Of a stretch of 64,000 nucleotides of DNA, positions 24,109-33,223 are shown piece after piece. Origin of the DNA: Serratia marcescens (GTDB lineage Bacteria; Pseudomonadota; Gammaproteobacteria; Enterobacterales; Enterobacteriaceae); contig NZ_VFMJ01000001.1 in assembly GCF_006715005.1 (NCBI RefSeq), positions 2,976,001 through 3,040,000 on the forward strand, given 5' to 3'. Position numbers and translations under genes: made by a program. The notes below the pieces were generated by a model that ran no database searches, was not told the origin of the DNA, and saw only the letters and a program-made list of their open reading frames with translations. The number at the start of each line of letters is the position of its first letter. Positions within the stretch are counted from its first letter, which is position 1.

Positions 24109-27100
24109 TCAGACCGCTTTTTCCAGCCACAGCAGGGCGTCGCCCGGCCCGACCGGCCGCCCCTGCCGGCAGCTGATGCGTTTAACGATCCCGGCGCGCG
24201 GCGCGGTGACCGCCAATTCCATCTTCATCGCCTCGACCACGATCAGCGGCTGCCCGGCCGCCACCGCCTGCCCCGGCTCCACCAGGATCTTCCACACGCT
24301 GCCGTTCAGATCCGCGCTGACCCGATCGCCGTCGATCGCGTCTTCTTCCTCCGGCGGCAACAGCTGCGCCTCGGCCTCGTCGTCATCGCTGCGCCAGCGC
24401 GCCACTTCGGCGCTGAACGCCTGCTGCTGGCGATGCTGGAAGTCGGCGATCGCCTCGGCGTTGTCGGCCAGGAAATCGGTGTAGGCAGCGAAGTCGAATT
24501 CGCTCTCTTCGATGCGCACCTGCATGCGCCCTTCGCGGAACGCTTCGCGCTGCTCGTCCAGTTCTTGCTCGCTGACCGGGTAGAAGCGCACCTGATCGAA
24601 GAAGCGCAGCAGCCAGGGCTCACCGGCGGTGAACTGCGGGTTTTTGAGGAATTTGTTCCAGATCGGCAGCGTGCGCCCCACCAGCTGGTAACCGCCCGGC
24701 GAGTCCATGCCGTAGATGCACATGTACATGCCGCCGATGCCGACCGTTCCTTCGGCGGTGTGGGTGCGCGCCGGGTTATATTTGGAGCTCAGCAGGCGAT
24801 GGCGCGGATCGAGCGGCACCGCGCAGGGTGCGCCGAGGTAGACGTCTCCCAGACCGAGGATCAGGTAGCTGGCGTCGAACAGAATGTCGCGCACCTGCTC
24901 GCGTCGGCTCAGGCCGTTGATGCGCTGAATGAAATCGACGTTGTTCGGCAGCCAGGGCGCCGAGGCGCGCACCGTCTGTTGATAGCGATCCACCGCGCCC
25001 AGCGTGGCCGAATCTTCGAACGCCATCGGTAGCCACACGGTGCGCGTCGGCACCTTCAGGCGGCTGACGTCCCCCAGCGCCCGTTCACGCGCCAGCAGGC
25101 GCTCTAGCAGATCGGCCTGGCTTATCCGCCGGCTGTCGTAGCGGATCTGCAGCGAACGCACGCCCGGCGCCAGCTCCGCCACGCCCGGTATCGCCTCCTC
25201 TCGCAGCGACTGCATCAGCAGATGAATGCGCAGCCGCAGCGCCAGATCGAGCACGTTGTCGCCGTACTCCATCAGGATGTAACCGTCCCCCGCCTGGCGA
25301 TACGCCACCGCCGGGCGCCCTTCCGACGCCGGCAGCGCCGCCAGCACTGTGGCGGAAACGGTCTCCGCCGGGGCCAGATCCGGCGGCGGCAGGGTAATGG
25401 CCTTCACCGCCGCCAGCGCTTCGATGCTGCCAAGCTGCGCCTGCTCCAGCGACTGCGCCTGGCGAAAGCCGATCGGGTGGAACCGGATGCGGTCGCCCGG
25501 CTTCACCTGCCCCACTTTCCACAGCTCGGCCTTGGCGATGGTCACCGGGCAGACGAAGCCGCCGAGGCTCGGCCCGTCACGGGTCAGGATCACCGGGAAG
25601 TCGCCGGTGAAATTGATCGCGCCGATAGCGTACTCGCAGTCGTGCACGTTGGAAGGATGCAAACCGGCTTCGCCGCCGTCCTCCCGCGCCCACTCGGGCT
25701 TCGGCCCCGCCAGGCGCACGCCGAGGCGGTTGGAGTTGTAATGCACCTGCCAGTCGGTGGCGAAGAAGGCCTCTATCGATTCGGCGGTGAAAAAGTCCGG
25801 CGCGCCGTGCGGCCCGTAAAGCACGCCGATGTGCCATTGATCGCCGTAGTGCGGGATCAGGCTGTCGTCCATCGCCTGCGGTGCAGCGATCGGCGCCGGG
25901 GTGGTACTGGCCGCCAGCGCCGGTTGAGCGATCGCCAGCATGTCCGCCACCCGCAAGGTGCGCCCGGCGTGGCCGCCAAACTGCCCGAGCGCAAAGGTGG
26001 AGCGGCTGCCGAGATACACCGGCACGTCGAAGCCGTTGCGTACCGCCAGATAGGTGCGGCAGCCATGCGTGGCGCGCCCCAGCGTCAGCACCTGCCCGGC
26101 CCGCACCGCGATCGGCCGCCAGTAGGCGACCGCCTCGCCATCCAGATCGGCCGGGCAGCTCGCGCCCGTCAGCGCGAGGGTGGCGTCGCAATGAAAGCGC
26201 AGCGTCGGCCCCTGCAGGGTAAACTCCAGCCCGGCGGCCGCCGGGTGGTTGCCGACGATGCGGTTGGCCAGCCGAAACGCGAAGTCGTCCATCGGGCCGG
26301 ACGGCGGCACGCCGATGTCCCAATAGCCGAGGCGGCCGGGATAATCCTGCACGCTGCTGTAGGTGCCGGGTTGCAGCACTTCAAGGCAGTGCGGCTGGAA
26401 ACGCACATCGTCCAGCAGGCGCGTCCAGACGTCGCCGCGCTGAAATTGCGGCGTGGCGATCACCTGCCGCAGATAATCGAGGTTGGTGGCGATGCCGTGC
26501 AAGCGGGTCGCCGCCAGCGCCACGCGCAATTTTTCCAGCGCCTGCGCCCGATCCGCGCCGTGCACGATCAGCTTGGCGATCATCGGGTCGTAAAACGCCG
26601 ACACTTCGCTGCCGGTCGCCACCCACCCATCGAGCCGCACGTCGTCAGGGAAATGCACCTCGGTCAACACGCCGGGACTGGGCTGGAAGTTTTTCAGCGG
26701 ATCTTCGGCGTAGAGGCGCACTTCGATCGCCGCGCCCTGCGGCGCGCGCTGCAGTGCCGCCCAATCCAGCGCGTCGCCCGCCGCCACCTGCAGCATGCAT
26801 GCGATCAAATCCAGGCCGGTGACCATTTCAGTGATCGGGTGCTCGACCTGTAAGCGGGTGTTCACTTCCAGGAAGTAAAACTCGTCGCGCGCGGCGTCAT
26901 AAATGAATTCCACGGTGCCGGCGCTGCGATAATTCACCGACTCGCCCAGCACAATCGCCGCCCGATGCAGCGCCTGGCGGGTCGCCGCCGGCAGGTGCGG
27001 CGCCGGGGTTTCTTCCACCACCTTTTGGTTGCGGCGCTGCAGCGAGCAGTCGCGCTCGCCCAGCGCCGCCACCCGCCCCTGGCCGTCGCCGAAAATCTGC

Positions 27101-27729
27101 ACCTCGACGTGGCGCGCCCGATCGACGAAGCGTTCGATAAAGGCGCCGGCGTCGCGGAAGAACTGCTCTCCCAGCCGTTTGACGCTGTCGTACGCGTCGC
27201 GCAGCGCCGCCTCGTCGTCACAGCGCGTCAGGCCGATGCCGCCACCGCCGGCGGTGCTTTTCAGCATCACCGGGTAGCCGATGCGCGCGGCGGCGGTCAC
27301 CGCCTGCTCAACGCTCTCCAGCAAGCCGGTGCCCGGCGTCATCGGCACCCCGGCCAACGCCGCCAGCTCGCGCGCCCGGTGCTTGAGGCCGAACTCGCGG
27401 ATCTGCGCCGCCGTCGGGCCGATAAAGGCGATGCCCGCCGCCTCGCAGGCGTCGGCAAACTCGGCGCTCTCGGACAAAAAGCCGTAGCCGGGGTAGATCG
27501 CCTGTGCGCCGGTGGCCGCTGCCGCCGCGAGGATCTTGTCGATGCGCAGGTAGCTGTCGGCGGCCTTGTCGCCGCCGAGCGCCACCGCCTTATCGGCTTC
27601 GGTGACGTGCGGCGCATTGCGGTCGGCGTCGGAATAAACCGCCACGCTGGTGACGCCCAGGCGTTTCAGGGTGCGAATGGCGCGGCAGGCGATTTCGCCG
27701 CGGTTAGCGATCAGTACGGTATTAAACAT
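24109..27729 (-). CDS. uca: Urea carboxylase (biotin-dependent)
   Basis: 1206 residues. It has an N-terminal biotin carboxylase (MFNTVLIANRGEIACRAIRTLKR, STAGGGGIGLTRC, EVNTRLQVEHP), then a carboxyltransferase of the KipA type (about 465-780, SSVQDYPGRLGYWDIG) and KipI type (about 800-1010), and a C-terminal biotin carrier domain with VEAMKMEL (biotinyl Lys about 1169). It carboxylates urea to allophanate using ATP and bicarbonate. The ATG at 27729 was chosen because AAGGGG sits seven bases upstream. It overlaps the allophanate hydrolase gene by eight bases. Confidence 0.93.
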   Translation of the reverse strand: MFNTVLIANRGEIACRAIRTLKRLGVTSVAVYSDADRNAPHVTEADKAVALGGDKAADSYLRIDKILAAAAATGAQAIYPGYGFLSESAEFADACEAAGIAFIGPTAAQIREFGLKHRARELAALAGVPMTPGTGLLESVEQAVTAAARIGYPVMLKSTAGGGGIGLTRCDDEAALRDAYDSVKRLGEQFFRDAGAFIERFVDRARHVEVQIFGDGQGRVAALGERDCSLQRRNQKVVEETPAPHLPAATRQALHRAAIVLGESVNYRSAGTVEFIYDAARDEFYFLEVNTRLQVEHPITEMVTGLDLIACMLQVAAGDALDWAALQRAPQGAAIEVRLYAEDPLKNFQPSPGVLTEVHFPDDVRLDGWVATGSEVSAFYDPMIAKLIVHGADRAQALEKLRVALAATRLHGIATNLDYLRQVIATPQFQRGDVWTRLLDDVRFQPHCLEVLQPGTYSSVQDYPGRLGYWDIGVPPSGPMDDFAFRLANRIVGNHPAAAGLEFTLQGPTLRFHCDATLALTGASCPADLDGEAVAYWRPIAVRAGQVLTLGRATHGCRTYLAVRNGFDVPVYLGSRSTFALGQFGGHAGRTLRVADMLAIAQPALAASTTPAPIAAPQAMDDSLIPHYGDQWHIGVLYGPHGAPDFFTAESIEAFFATDWQVHYNSNRLGVRLAGPKPEWAREDGGEAGLHPSNVHDCEYAIGAINFTGDFPVILTRDGPSLGGFVCPVTIAKAELWKVGQVKPGDRIRFHPIGFRQAQSLEQAQLGSIEALAAVKAITLPPPDLAPAETVSATVLAALPASEGRPAVAYRQAGDGYILMEYGDNVLDLALRLRIHLLMQSLREEAIPGVAELAPGVRSLQIRYDSRRISQADLLERLLARERALGDVSRLKVPTRTVWLPMAFEDSATLGAVDRYQQTVRASAPWLPNNVDFIQRINGLSRREQVRDILFDASYLILGLGDVYLGAPCAVPLDPRHRLLSSKYNPARTHTAEGTVGIGGMYMCIYGMDSPGGYQLVGRTLPIWNKFLKNPQFTAGEPWLLRFFDQVRFYPVSEQELDEQREAFREGRMQVRIEESEFDFAAYTDFLADNAEAIADFQHRQQQAFSAEVARWRSDDDEAEAQLLPPEEEDAIDGDRVSADLNGSVWKILVEPGQAVAAGQPLIVVEAMKMELAVTAPRAGIVKRISCRQGRPVGPGDALLWLEKAV

Positions 27730-29560
27730 GTTCATGCCCCTTAAGGCTGGCGAGATAGTCGCGCCAGCCGCCAAACTCAGTGATATCCGTGGCGCCTTCC
27801 AGCGCCCAGGCTTCGCAGATAAACCCCTTCACCCGCCTGCCGTCCGCCAGCAGCAGCGTGCCGATGCCCAATGGCGCCGGGATTTCCGCCACAAACTCGC
27901 CGAAACGGGCCAGCGGGATGTCCCACAGCTCAAGGCGGATCGCCGCCCCCTGCGCCGCGCGCGCCAGCCCCGGCTTCGGCGGTTCGGTATCGGCCAGCGC
28001 GTAGAGGCGGTAACAGGGGGCGGTGACGGTTTGCTCCACCCGCACCGCGTCGCGCTGCGTCAGCTGGACGTTGAGCGGCATACCGCTGAGGTGAGCGCCC
28101 ACTACCGCCAGACGCACGTGCCCCGCCGACGGCGCCGGCGTGGGCTGCGGCGGCAGTGCCCGCCCGATGGCCCCGAGCGGCAAGGCGTTTTGCCGTTGCC
28201 AGCGCAGGCCAAACGCCGCCAGCGCCCGGTCATGCCAGGCAGGCGCAATCAGGGTGATGCCCGCCGGCAGCCCGTCTCCGCGCAGCGGCCCCGGCAGCGC
28301 CAGCGCGCTCAGATCGGCCAGGTTGGTGAAATTGGTGTAAGTGCCGAATTGCGAATTGAACAGCACCGGCTCCTGCGCCATCTCCGCCAGGGTGCGGATA
28401 GTGGGCGCGGTCGGCACCACCAGCGCGTCGAACGGCGCCAGCCGCTGGGCGATCTGCCGCGCCAGCTCGGCACGCAGGTATTCCGCCTTGTAGGCGTCGC
28501 AGGCGCTGTAGCCGAGGCCGTTGCCGACGATGCCGCGCACCACCGGGTCGATGGCCTGCGGGCTCGCTTCCAGCACCTGCTCAATCGCCACGGTGCGCTC
28601 CGCCACCCAGGGGCCGTAATACAGCTGTTCCGCCAGGGTGCGAAACGGCGCGAAATCGAGGGGTTCCAGCGTGGCACCGCCCGCCTGCAGCTGCGCCAGC
28701 GCACGGTGAAACGCCCGTTCGGCCTGAACGTCGCCGAAAAACTCCAGCTGGGCGGGAACGGCGAAACGCGGTGCGGCGGGGATATCCGCCGGCGCGGTAT
28801 GCGGATCGGGGCGGGAATACGGATCTGCTTCGTCAAAGCCGCTCGCCAGTTCCGCCACCTGGGCAGCATCGGCCACCGTCAGCGCGAAGACCGACACCGT
28901 ATCGTTCAACCGGCAGGCCGGCACCACGCCGCGATTGGATAACCGCCCCTTGGTCGGCTTCAGCCCGACGATGTTGTTGAACCCGGCGGGCACGCGCCCC
29001 GAACCGGCGGTGTCGGTGCCCAGCGCAAACGGCACCAGGCCGCGTGCCACCACCGAGGCGGAGCCAGAGCTGGAACCGCCGCTGACGTAGCGGCTGTCGA
29101 AGCTGTTGACCACCGCACCATACGGTGAGCGAGTGCCTACCAACCCGGTAGCGAACTGATCGAGGTTGGTTTTACCGAGGGCGATCGCCCCTGCGGCGCG
29201 CAGGTGGGCGACCACGGTGGCGTCCGCCGCGGCCTGATAGGTGAACGCCGGACAGGCGGCGCTGGTCGGCCAACCGCCGACGTCGATATTGTCTTTGATG
29301 GCAAAGGGCACGCCGAACAGCGGCAGGCGGCTGAGATCGCCGTCAACCGCCGCCAGCAACTGCGCGAGCTGCCGATACTGCTGCTCGCGCTGCGCCGGCG
29401 TGGCGAGATACAGCCAGGCGTTATCGTTCGGGTTCAGCCCGGCGGCCAGGGTTTCGATCGTCGCGCTGACACAGGCGAGGCGCTCGCCCGCCGGACGGGT
29501 TTGATAATGGTGCTGCCATTCACTGAGGGTAAAACCGCACGCTACAACAGGTTCGCTCAT
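27722..29560 (-). CDS. atzF: Allophanate hydrolase
   Basis: 612 residues. The amidase-signature domain (1-450) has the catalytic triad Lys89 (AIKDNID), Ser163 in GGSSSGSAS and nucleophile Ser187 in DTAGSGRVPAG; the Ser-Ser spacing of 24 fits allophanate hydrolases as I recall them. A C-terminal domain (about 480-612, LPLNVQLTQRDAV) matches the long form found with urea carboxylase. It splits allophanate to ammonia and CO2, completing urea breakdown without urease. It is the first gene of the urea operon. Confidence 0.92.
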   Translation of the reverse strand: MSEPVVACGFTLSEWQHHYQTRPAGERLACVSATIETLAAGLNPNDNAWLYLATPAQREQQYRQLAQLLAAVDGDLSRLPLFGVPFAIKDNIDVGGWPTSAACPAFTYQAAADATVVAHLRAAGAIALGKTNLDQFATGLVGTRSPYGAVVNSFDSRYVSGGSSSGSASVVARGLVPFALGTDTAGSGRVPAGFNNIVGLKPTKGRLSNRGVVPACRLNDTVSVFALTVADAAQVAELASGFDEADPYSRPDPHTAPADIPAAPRFAVPAQLEFFGDVQAERAFHRALAQLQAGGATLEPLDFAPFRTLAEQLYYGPWVAERTVAIEQVLEASPQAIDPVVRGIVGNGLGYSACDAYKAEYLRAELARQIAQRLAPFDALVVPTAPTIRTLAEMAQEPVLFNSQFGTYTNFTNLADLSALALPGPLRGDGLPAGITLIAPAWHDRALAAFGLRWQRQNALPLGAIGRALPPQPTPAPSAGHVRLAVVGAHLSGMPLNVQLTQRDAVRVEQTVTAPCYRLYALADTEPPKPGLARAAQGAAIRLELWDIPLARFGEFVAEIPAPLGIGTLLLADGRRVKGFICEAWALEGATDITEFGGWRDYLASLKGHEHV

Positions 29561-29600
29561 CGGCTGAATTCCATCTGGTACACAAGATGGGATTCAACAG

Positions 29601-29617
29601 AGCAACCGGCGTGCCAA
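29601..29617 (-). promoter_or_regulatory. Sigma-54 promoter of the urea operon
   Basis: Read on the minus strand, TTGGCACGCCGGTTGCT fits the -24/-12 consensus YTGGCACGN4TTGCW exactly, and transcription would start about 12 bases downstream, near 29590, roughly 30 bases before the atzF ATG. A TGCACCA half-site at 29680-29686 lies about 90 bases upstream and could be an NtrC site. This predicts induction by nitrogen limitation. Confidence 0.85.
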
Positions 29618-29737
29618 TTTTTAATCTCATGATTTCAATAAATTATAATTAAAACTTATGACAGCGACGACGAACGGGCTGCACCAGCGGCGCGCAGCGG
29701 AAGAACAAAAAGAGTGCAATAAGGGGATGATGCAGAG

Positions 29738-29768
29738 GAAAATCGGGGCGACGACACTCGCCGCCCCG
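29738..29768 (-). terminator. Terminator after the enhancin gene
   Basis: A 7-bp stem (CGGGGCG / CGCCCCG) with an 11-base loop is followed, on the minus strand, by ATTTTCC. It lies 15 bases beyond the enhancin stop and before the urea operon promoter region. Confidence 0.6.
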
Positions 29769-29782
29769 GAGGCCAATGTGGC

Positions 29783-32350
29783 TCAGTCGTTGATGCGTTT
29801 CAAACCGACCGGCGTAATGCAGTAGGTCTGCTGCTTGCCCTTCTCCGCCAGCCGCACATGCTGCATTTCGTTGACGATCGCCAGGCGGTTGTCCGGCTCT
29901 TCATGCCGCAGATGGATCACCTCACCGCCGTAGCCTGACAGCGGCAGCACCCAGGTTTTAGCCGATTGATTTTGGCTGCCGATGACGTCGTAGCTGAGCA
30001 AGGTGTTGCCGTCCGCATCCGTCACGCTGAGGAAGGCGTAGCTGTCGGTAAAGTAGTGGTGAGCAATCCCCGCCGCCAGCGTCACGGTCACGGTTTTCTT
30101 CACCAGATCGACGGCGCAGGTCAGAAACTGGCGATCGCCGATCCCTTTGCACGCCACGGTAAACGCATTGCCGACGTTAGCGCCCGGCGGCGTATTGTCG
30201 GCCGGCAGGCAATCCCGATAGGTCGCCAACAGTGGCTCACGTTGCAGCTCGGCAAAGGCGCCGATCGCCAGATAGATATCATCCTTGAACGACGACGACG
30301 GCGCATAGTAAGCCGGCAGCAGACGGCGTAAACGCTGCGCCGCCTGCTCCAGGCGCGTCAGCAGCGCCTGCTCGGGATCGCCGGACAGCGCCGGGTTTTT
30401 CAGCCCGCTGGTTTCGATACGCAGCACGTTGGTTTTGTTTTTGTTATCGATGACGCCGGCCGCCGCCGGATTCAAACGCACCCGGCTCGGCTCCACATGG
30501 TAAATCTCGATGTCGTCGCCTTCGGCAAACGGCAGTTCGTCATGACTCAACGTAGCCTGAGTGCCCTGAATCTCCTTAGCGAAGCGCACCGCGCCCTGCC
30601 GATCGCGCAGCGTCACCCGGGCATAGGTTTCACTGGGGAAGTAGGCGTGCGGCGTGGTGCTGGTCACGTCAACCACCACCGCCCCTTTGGCACGATCGAC
30701 GACCACGGTGGCGAAGACCGCATCGCTCAGGCCCAACAGATTGATCTCCTGTGAAACGATCGGCGAAGCAACTTTACGCACGAAGCGAAGCGTCACCGCG
30801 TTTTTCCCCTGTTTCACCGTCAGGTAACCCGCCGTCGGCCGATATTTGCGATCTTTGCCGGTCGGCAACCGCAGGGTGTAGACGCCGATCGGCAGCGCAG
30901 TCAGGGCCAGGGTCGGCGCGTCGATACGGATCTTGTGGGCATAGCGCGCCCCTTCCATCAGGATCAAATCCTCACCGTAGATCTGCGCAAAGTCATCGAT
31001 ATCCAGACTCAGGGTGACATCGCCTTTCAGGCCGCTCACCTTGAGCTGACAGGAATCGACCAGGCGCAGGGAGGAATCCAGCTTCAGCTGTGCCTGCACC
31101 GCCGGCAAACTCTGCGCATCCACCAGTTGATACAGCGGGTACACCGCCTTGGCGTGGCTGAACGCGTTGAGGTCGCGCTGCGTTTGGGTGATCACGCCGC
31201 CGGTCAGCTCGACGAACGGCGTCACGTCGATTTGCTCGCCGGCCGCGGCGAAGCTTGCCGACAGCAGATCCAGCAAGGCATGTTCGGACGGCACGAAGCC
31301 CGCCGTGTTGCAGCTTTGACGATACTGCTGATTAAAGTGCGTGAAGGCGTTCTTGCCTGCCTTGTCGACCATCAGCATCGCGAAGAACAGCTTGGAGCGC
31401 AGATCCCACTGGTTGAGCGGCGTGCCCTGAGCGATCAGATCGACGATTTTCTTCTCGACGCCGGCCGCGTTGCCGTAGTTATACAGCCACCCTTCCTGGT
31501 ATTTGCGCTCTCCCAGCATCACGTCCTGATAGCAAGCGGCGTAAATATTGTTCCACATCTCACCGGTGGAGAAATATTTGTCGCCCATAAAGTGCCCCTG
31601 ATAGCCGTGCGCGATCTCATGCAGGCTGCCCCAGTTGCTGTCTTTCGGCGTCAGCCAGAAGCTGCTGACCGAGCTGCTGGTTTCCGCCGTCCAGCGGCCG
31701 CCATAATACGCGGCGCCGGCGCCGTGTTTATCGGCCTTCATAAAGTAGCGGTTGCGAATATTGCGATCGGACTCATGTTCAGCCTCGAACGAGACGCCGG
31801 TCAGCGCATTGTAGAAGGTGAAAATGCGGTCGTAGTAGGCGATCAGCCCGTCGATGTTTTTCGCTTCGCCCAGCGACTTCAGCGCCGGTTTACTGATTTT
31901 CGGCACCAGCAACACGGCGTATTCCGCATCGATCAGGGCAAACTCGGCGTCCCGATCGTCCCAGCGGGCGAAGAATGTGGCTTCGTTTTCGCCACGGCGA
32001 TAAACCGGCAGCGCTTTCGCCGTGTCCGGATACTCGAACTCCAGCGCCGGTTCGCCCTGCCCGTACGGCGTATCGATAAACGGCACCGAGACGGCATTGA
32101 CCTGGGCCTCGACCCAGCTCGCGCCGACGCTGAATTCAGCCTCCGTTTTGCTGTCGTCATTCAGCAAGCGCAGCGTGAGCTTGCCGGTAAACGCCGCGTT
32201 GGTCTGCCGCACTCGCAGCACCTGCCCGGCGGCGAGAATGATGCCCAGGTGCTGGCGATCGTGATCGATACCTTTGCTCATGCCTGCCGCATCCAGCCAG
32301 ACCGGCCGGGTCAACGTGTAAAGTGATTGGGTTTTCGTGATGGTTGGCAT
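29783..32350 (-). CDS. Enhancin/M60-family zinc metalloprotease with two mucin-binding-like modules
   Basis: 855 residues from the ATG at 32350 behind AGGAAAGCAGG. The zinc motif HEIAH (about 244-248) with a downstream Glu264 (GEMWNN) defines a gluzincin of the enhancin/M60 group. The N-terminal half matches viral-enhancin-like sequences (RPVWLDAAGMSKGIDHDRQHLG). The C-terminal half holds two copies of one module, about 555-655 (FATVVVDR ... HAYFPSETYARVTLRD ... HVEPSRVRL) and about 750-850 (FLTCAVDL ... HHYFTDSYAFLSVTD ... HEEPDNRLAI), resembling the Mucin_bdg family. No signal peptide is visible, as in other bacterial enhancins. Enhancins degrade insect gut mucin, so a role in insect or host mucus colonisation is likely. 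Confidence 0.88.
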   Translation of the reverse strand: MPTITKTQSLYTLTRPVWLDAAGMSKGIDHDRQHLGIILAAGQVLRVRQTNAAFTGKLTLRLLNDDSKTEAEFSVGASWVEAQVNAVSVPFIDTPYGQGEPALEFEYPDTAKALPVYRRGENEATFFARWDDRDAEFALIDAEYAVLLVPKISKPALKSLGEAKNIDGLIAYYDRIFTFYNALTGVSFEAEHESDRNIRNRYFMKADKHGAGAAYYGGRWTAETSSSVSSFWLTPKDSNWGSLHEIAHGYQGHFMGDKYFSTGEMWNNIYAACYQDVMLGERKYQEGWLYNYGNAAGVEKKIVDLIAQGTPLNQWDLRSKLFFAMLMVDKAGKNAFTHFNQQYRQSCNTAGFVPSEHALLDLLSASFAAAGEQIDVTPFVELTGGVITQTQRDLNAFSHAKAVYPLYQLVDAQSLPAVQAQLKLDSSLRLVDSCQLKVSGLKGDVTLSLDIDDFAQIYGEDLILMEGARYAHKIRIDAPTLALTALPIGVYTLRLPTGKDRKYRPTAGYLTVKQGKNAVTLRFVRKVASPIVSQEINLLGLSDAVFATVVVDRAKGAVVVDVTSTTPHAYFPSETYARVTLRDRQGAVRFAKEIQGTQATLSHDELPFAEGDDIEIYHVEPSRVRLNPAAAGVIDNKNKTNVLRIETSGLKNPALSGDPEQALLTRLEQAAQRLRRLLPAYYAPSSSFKDDIYLAIGAFAELQREPLLATYRDCLPADNTPPGANVGNAFTVACKGIGDRQFLTCAVDLVKKTVTVTLAAGIAHHYFTDSYAFLSVTDADGNTLLSYDVIGSQNQSAKTWVLPLSGYGGEVIHLRHEEPDNRLAIVNEMQHVRLAEKGKQQTYCITPVGLKRIND

Positions 32351-32475
32351 CCTGCTTTCCTCATGGTTTGGGTGATTGAATTGACCATGAGAAAGTAACC
32401 GGAGGGGCGGCCCGCCCTCCATCGATGGCGGATGGCTGAGGGCCAGTACAACAACGGCGGGCGGGAGAATGGCAA

Positions 32476-32505
32476 TAAAAAAGGCGCAACCTTGCGATTG
32501 CGCCT
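32476..32505 (-). terminator. Terminator of yehS
   Basis: An 8-bp stem (AGGCGCAA / TTGCGCCT) with an 8-base loop, followed on the minus strand by TTTTTTATTG, lies 22 bases after the yehS stop. Confidence 0.88.
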
Positions 32506-32527
32506 GAGGCTCGGTGAACGCAGCGCG

Positions 32528-32992
32528 TTACTCGCCGCGAACGCGCTGCGCCAGCCCTTTGAGGAAGTAGCGCAGCATCTGATCGCCGCATGGGCGGTAG
32601 TTCTTGGTGCCTTCTTTGCGGAACAGCGCGCTCAGCTCCGGCTTGGAGATGCGGAAGTCCACCGCGGTGAAGATCTGGTGCATGTCGGTGTCTTTCAGCT
32701 CGAACGCCACGCGCAGCTTTTTCAGCACCAGGTTATTGGTGATCGGCAGCTCAACCGCCGGCGCCGGGAACTTGTCGTCCTTGCCGCGCTTGAAGAACAC
32801 CAGACCGTTGAGGAAGTGCGCCATCACTTCGTCCGGGCACTTCTCGTAGCCCGGCTCGCCTTCTTTGATCACGTAAGCGTCCATCGCCGACACCGCCACC
32901 TCGAAATCGTCCAGTTTGATAATCTCGACCATTTTGGCGTTGTTAATGCTCAGCATATAGCGCACGCTGCGCAGCACGTCGTTGTTCATCAT
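32528..32992 (-). CDS. yehS: DUF1456 protein YehS
   Basis: 154 residues made of two copies of a DUF1456 repeat (NNDVLRSVRYMLSIN, CPDEVMAHFLNGLVFFKRGKD, and NNLVLKKLRVAFELKD, CGDQMLRYFLKGLAQRVRG). The layout is that of E. coli YehS. The family is small, conserved in proteobacteria and of unknown function. The start shown is the first of two ATGs; no strong RBS is visible. Confidence 0.88.
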   Translation of the reverse strand: MMNNDVLRSVRYMLSINNAKMVEIIKLDDFEVAVSAMDAYVIKEGEPGYEKCPDEVMAHFLNGLVFFKRGKDDKFPAPAVELPITNNLVLKKLRVAFELKDTDMHQIFTAVDFRISKPELSALFRKEGTKNYRPCGDQMLRYFLKGLAQRVRGE

Positions 32993-33048
32993 GGGATTGC
33001 ATTGCCTTTACTTGTCTAACGGGGACGTGCGCATTGTAAAAAAATGCC

Positions 33049-33176
33049 CCATACCCAAAATAGTTGGAGTTGCATCGCGGCGGCAAATTTGTAAGCCCCC
33101 GGAGCATAGTTAACTATGTGACCGGGGCGCGCAAATGCAGCCAACAAAGAGGCAGCTCCAAGTATGACGGGTATGG
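33049..33176. repeat. 128-bp imperfect palindromic element (REP/MITE-like)
   Basis: The element begins CCATACCC and ends GGGTATGG and is an imperfect palindrome throughout. TTGGAG/CTCCAA pair near the ends, CCCCGG/CCGGGG flank the centre and CATAGTTAACTATG (33105-33118) forms the centre. It lies between yehS and phnE, with no coding content. From memory the sequence recurs between genes in Serratia and relatives. A separate GCCGCACA/TGTGCGGC hairpin follows at 33176-33198. Confidence 0.75.
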
Positions 33177-33223
33177 CCGCACACCTTGAATGTGCGGCAG
33201 TATAGGGATCGGCAAGGGGTTTC

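Noticed and set aside
25222-26853. A 543-codon plus-strand frame across urea carboxylase
   Set aside because: It lies wholly inside a well-supported gene on the other strand and has shadow-frame composition.
33176-33198. A terminator for phnE
   Set aside because: The 8-bp hairpin lacks a T-run on the minus strand, so it was treated only as a hairpin next to the palindromic element.
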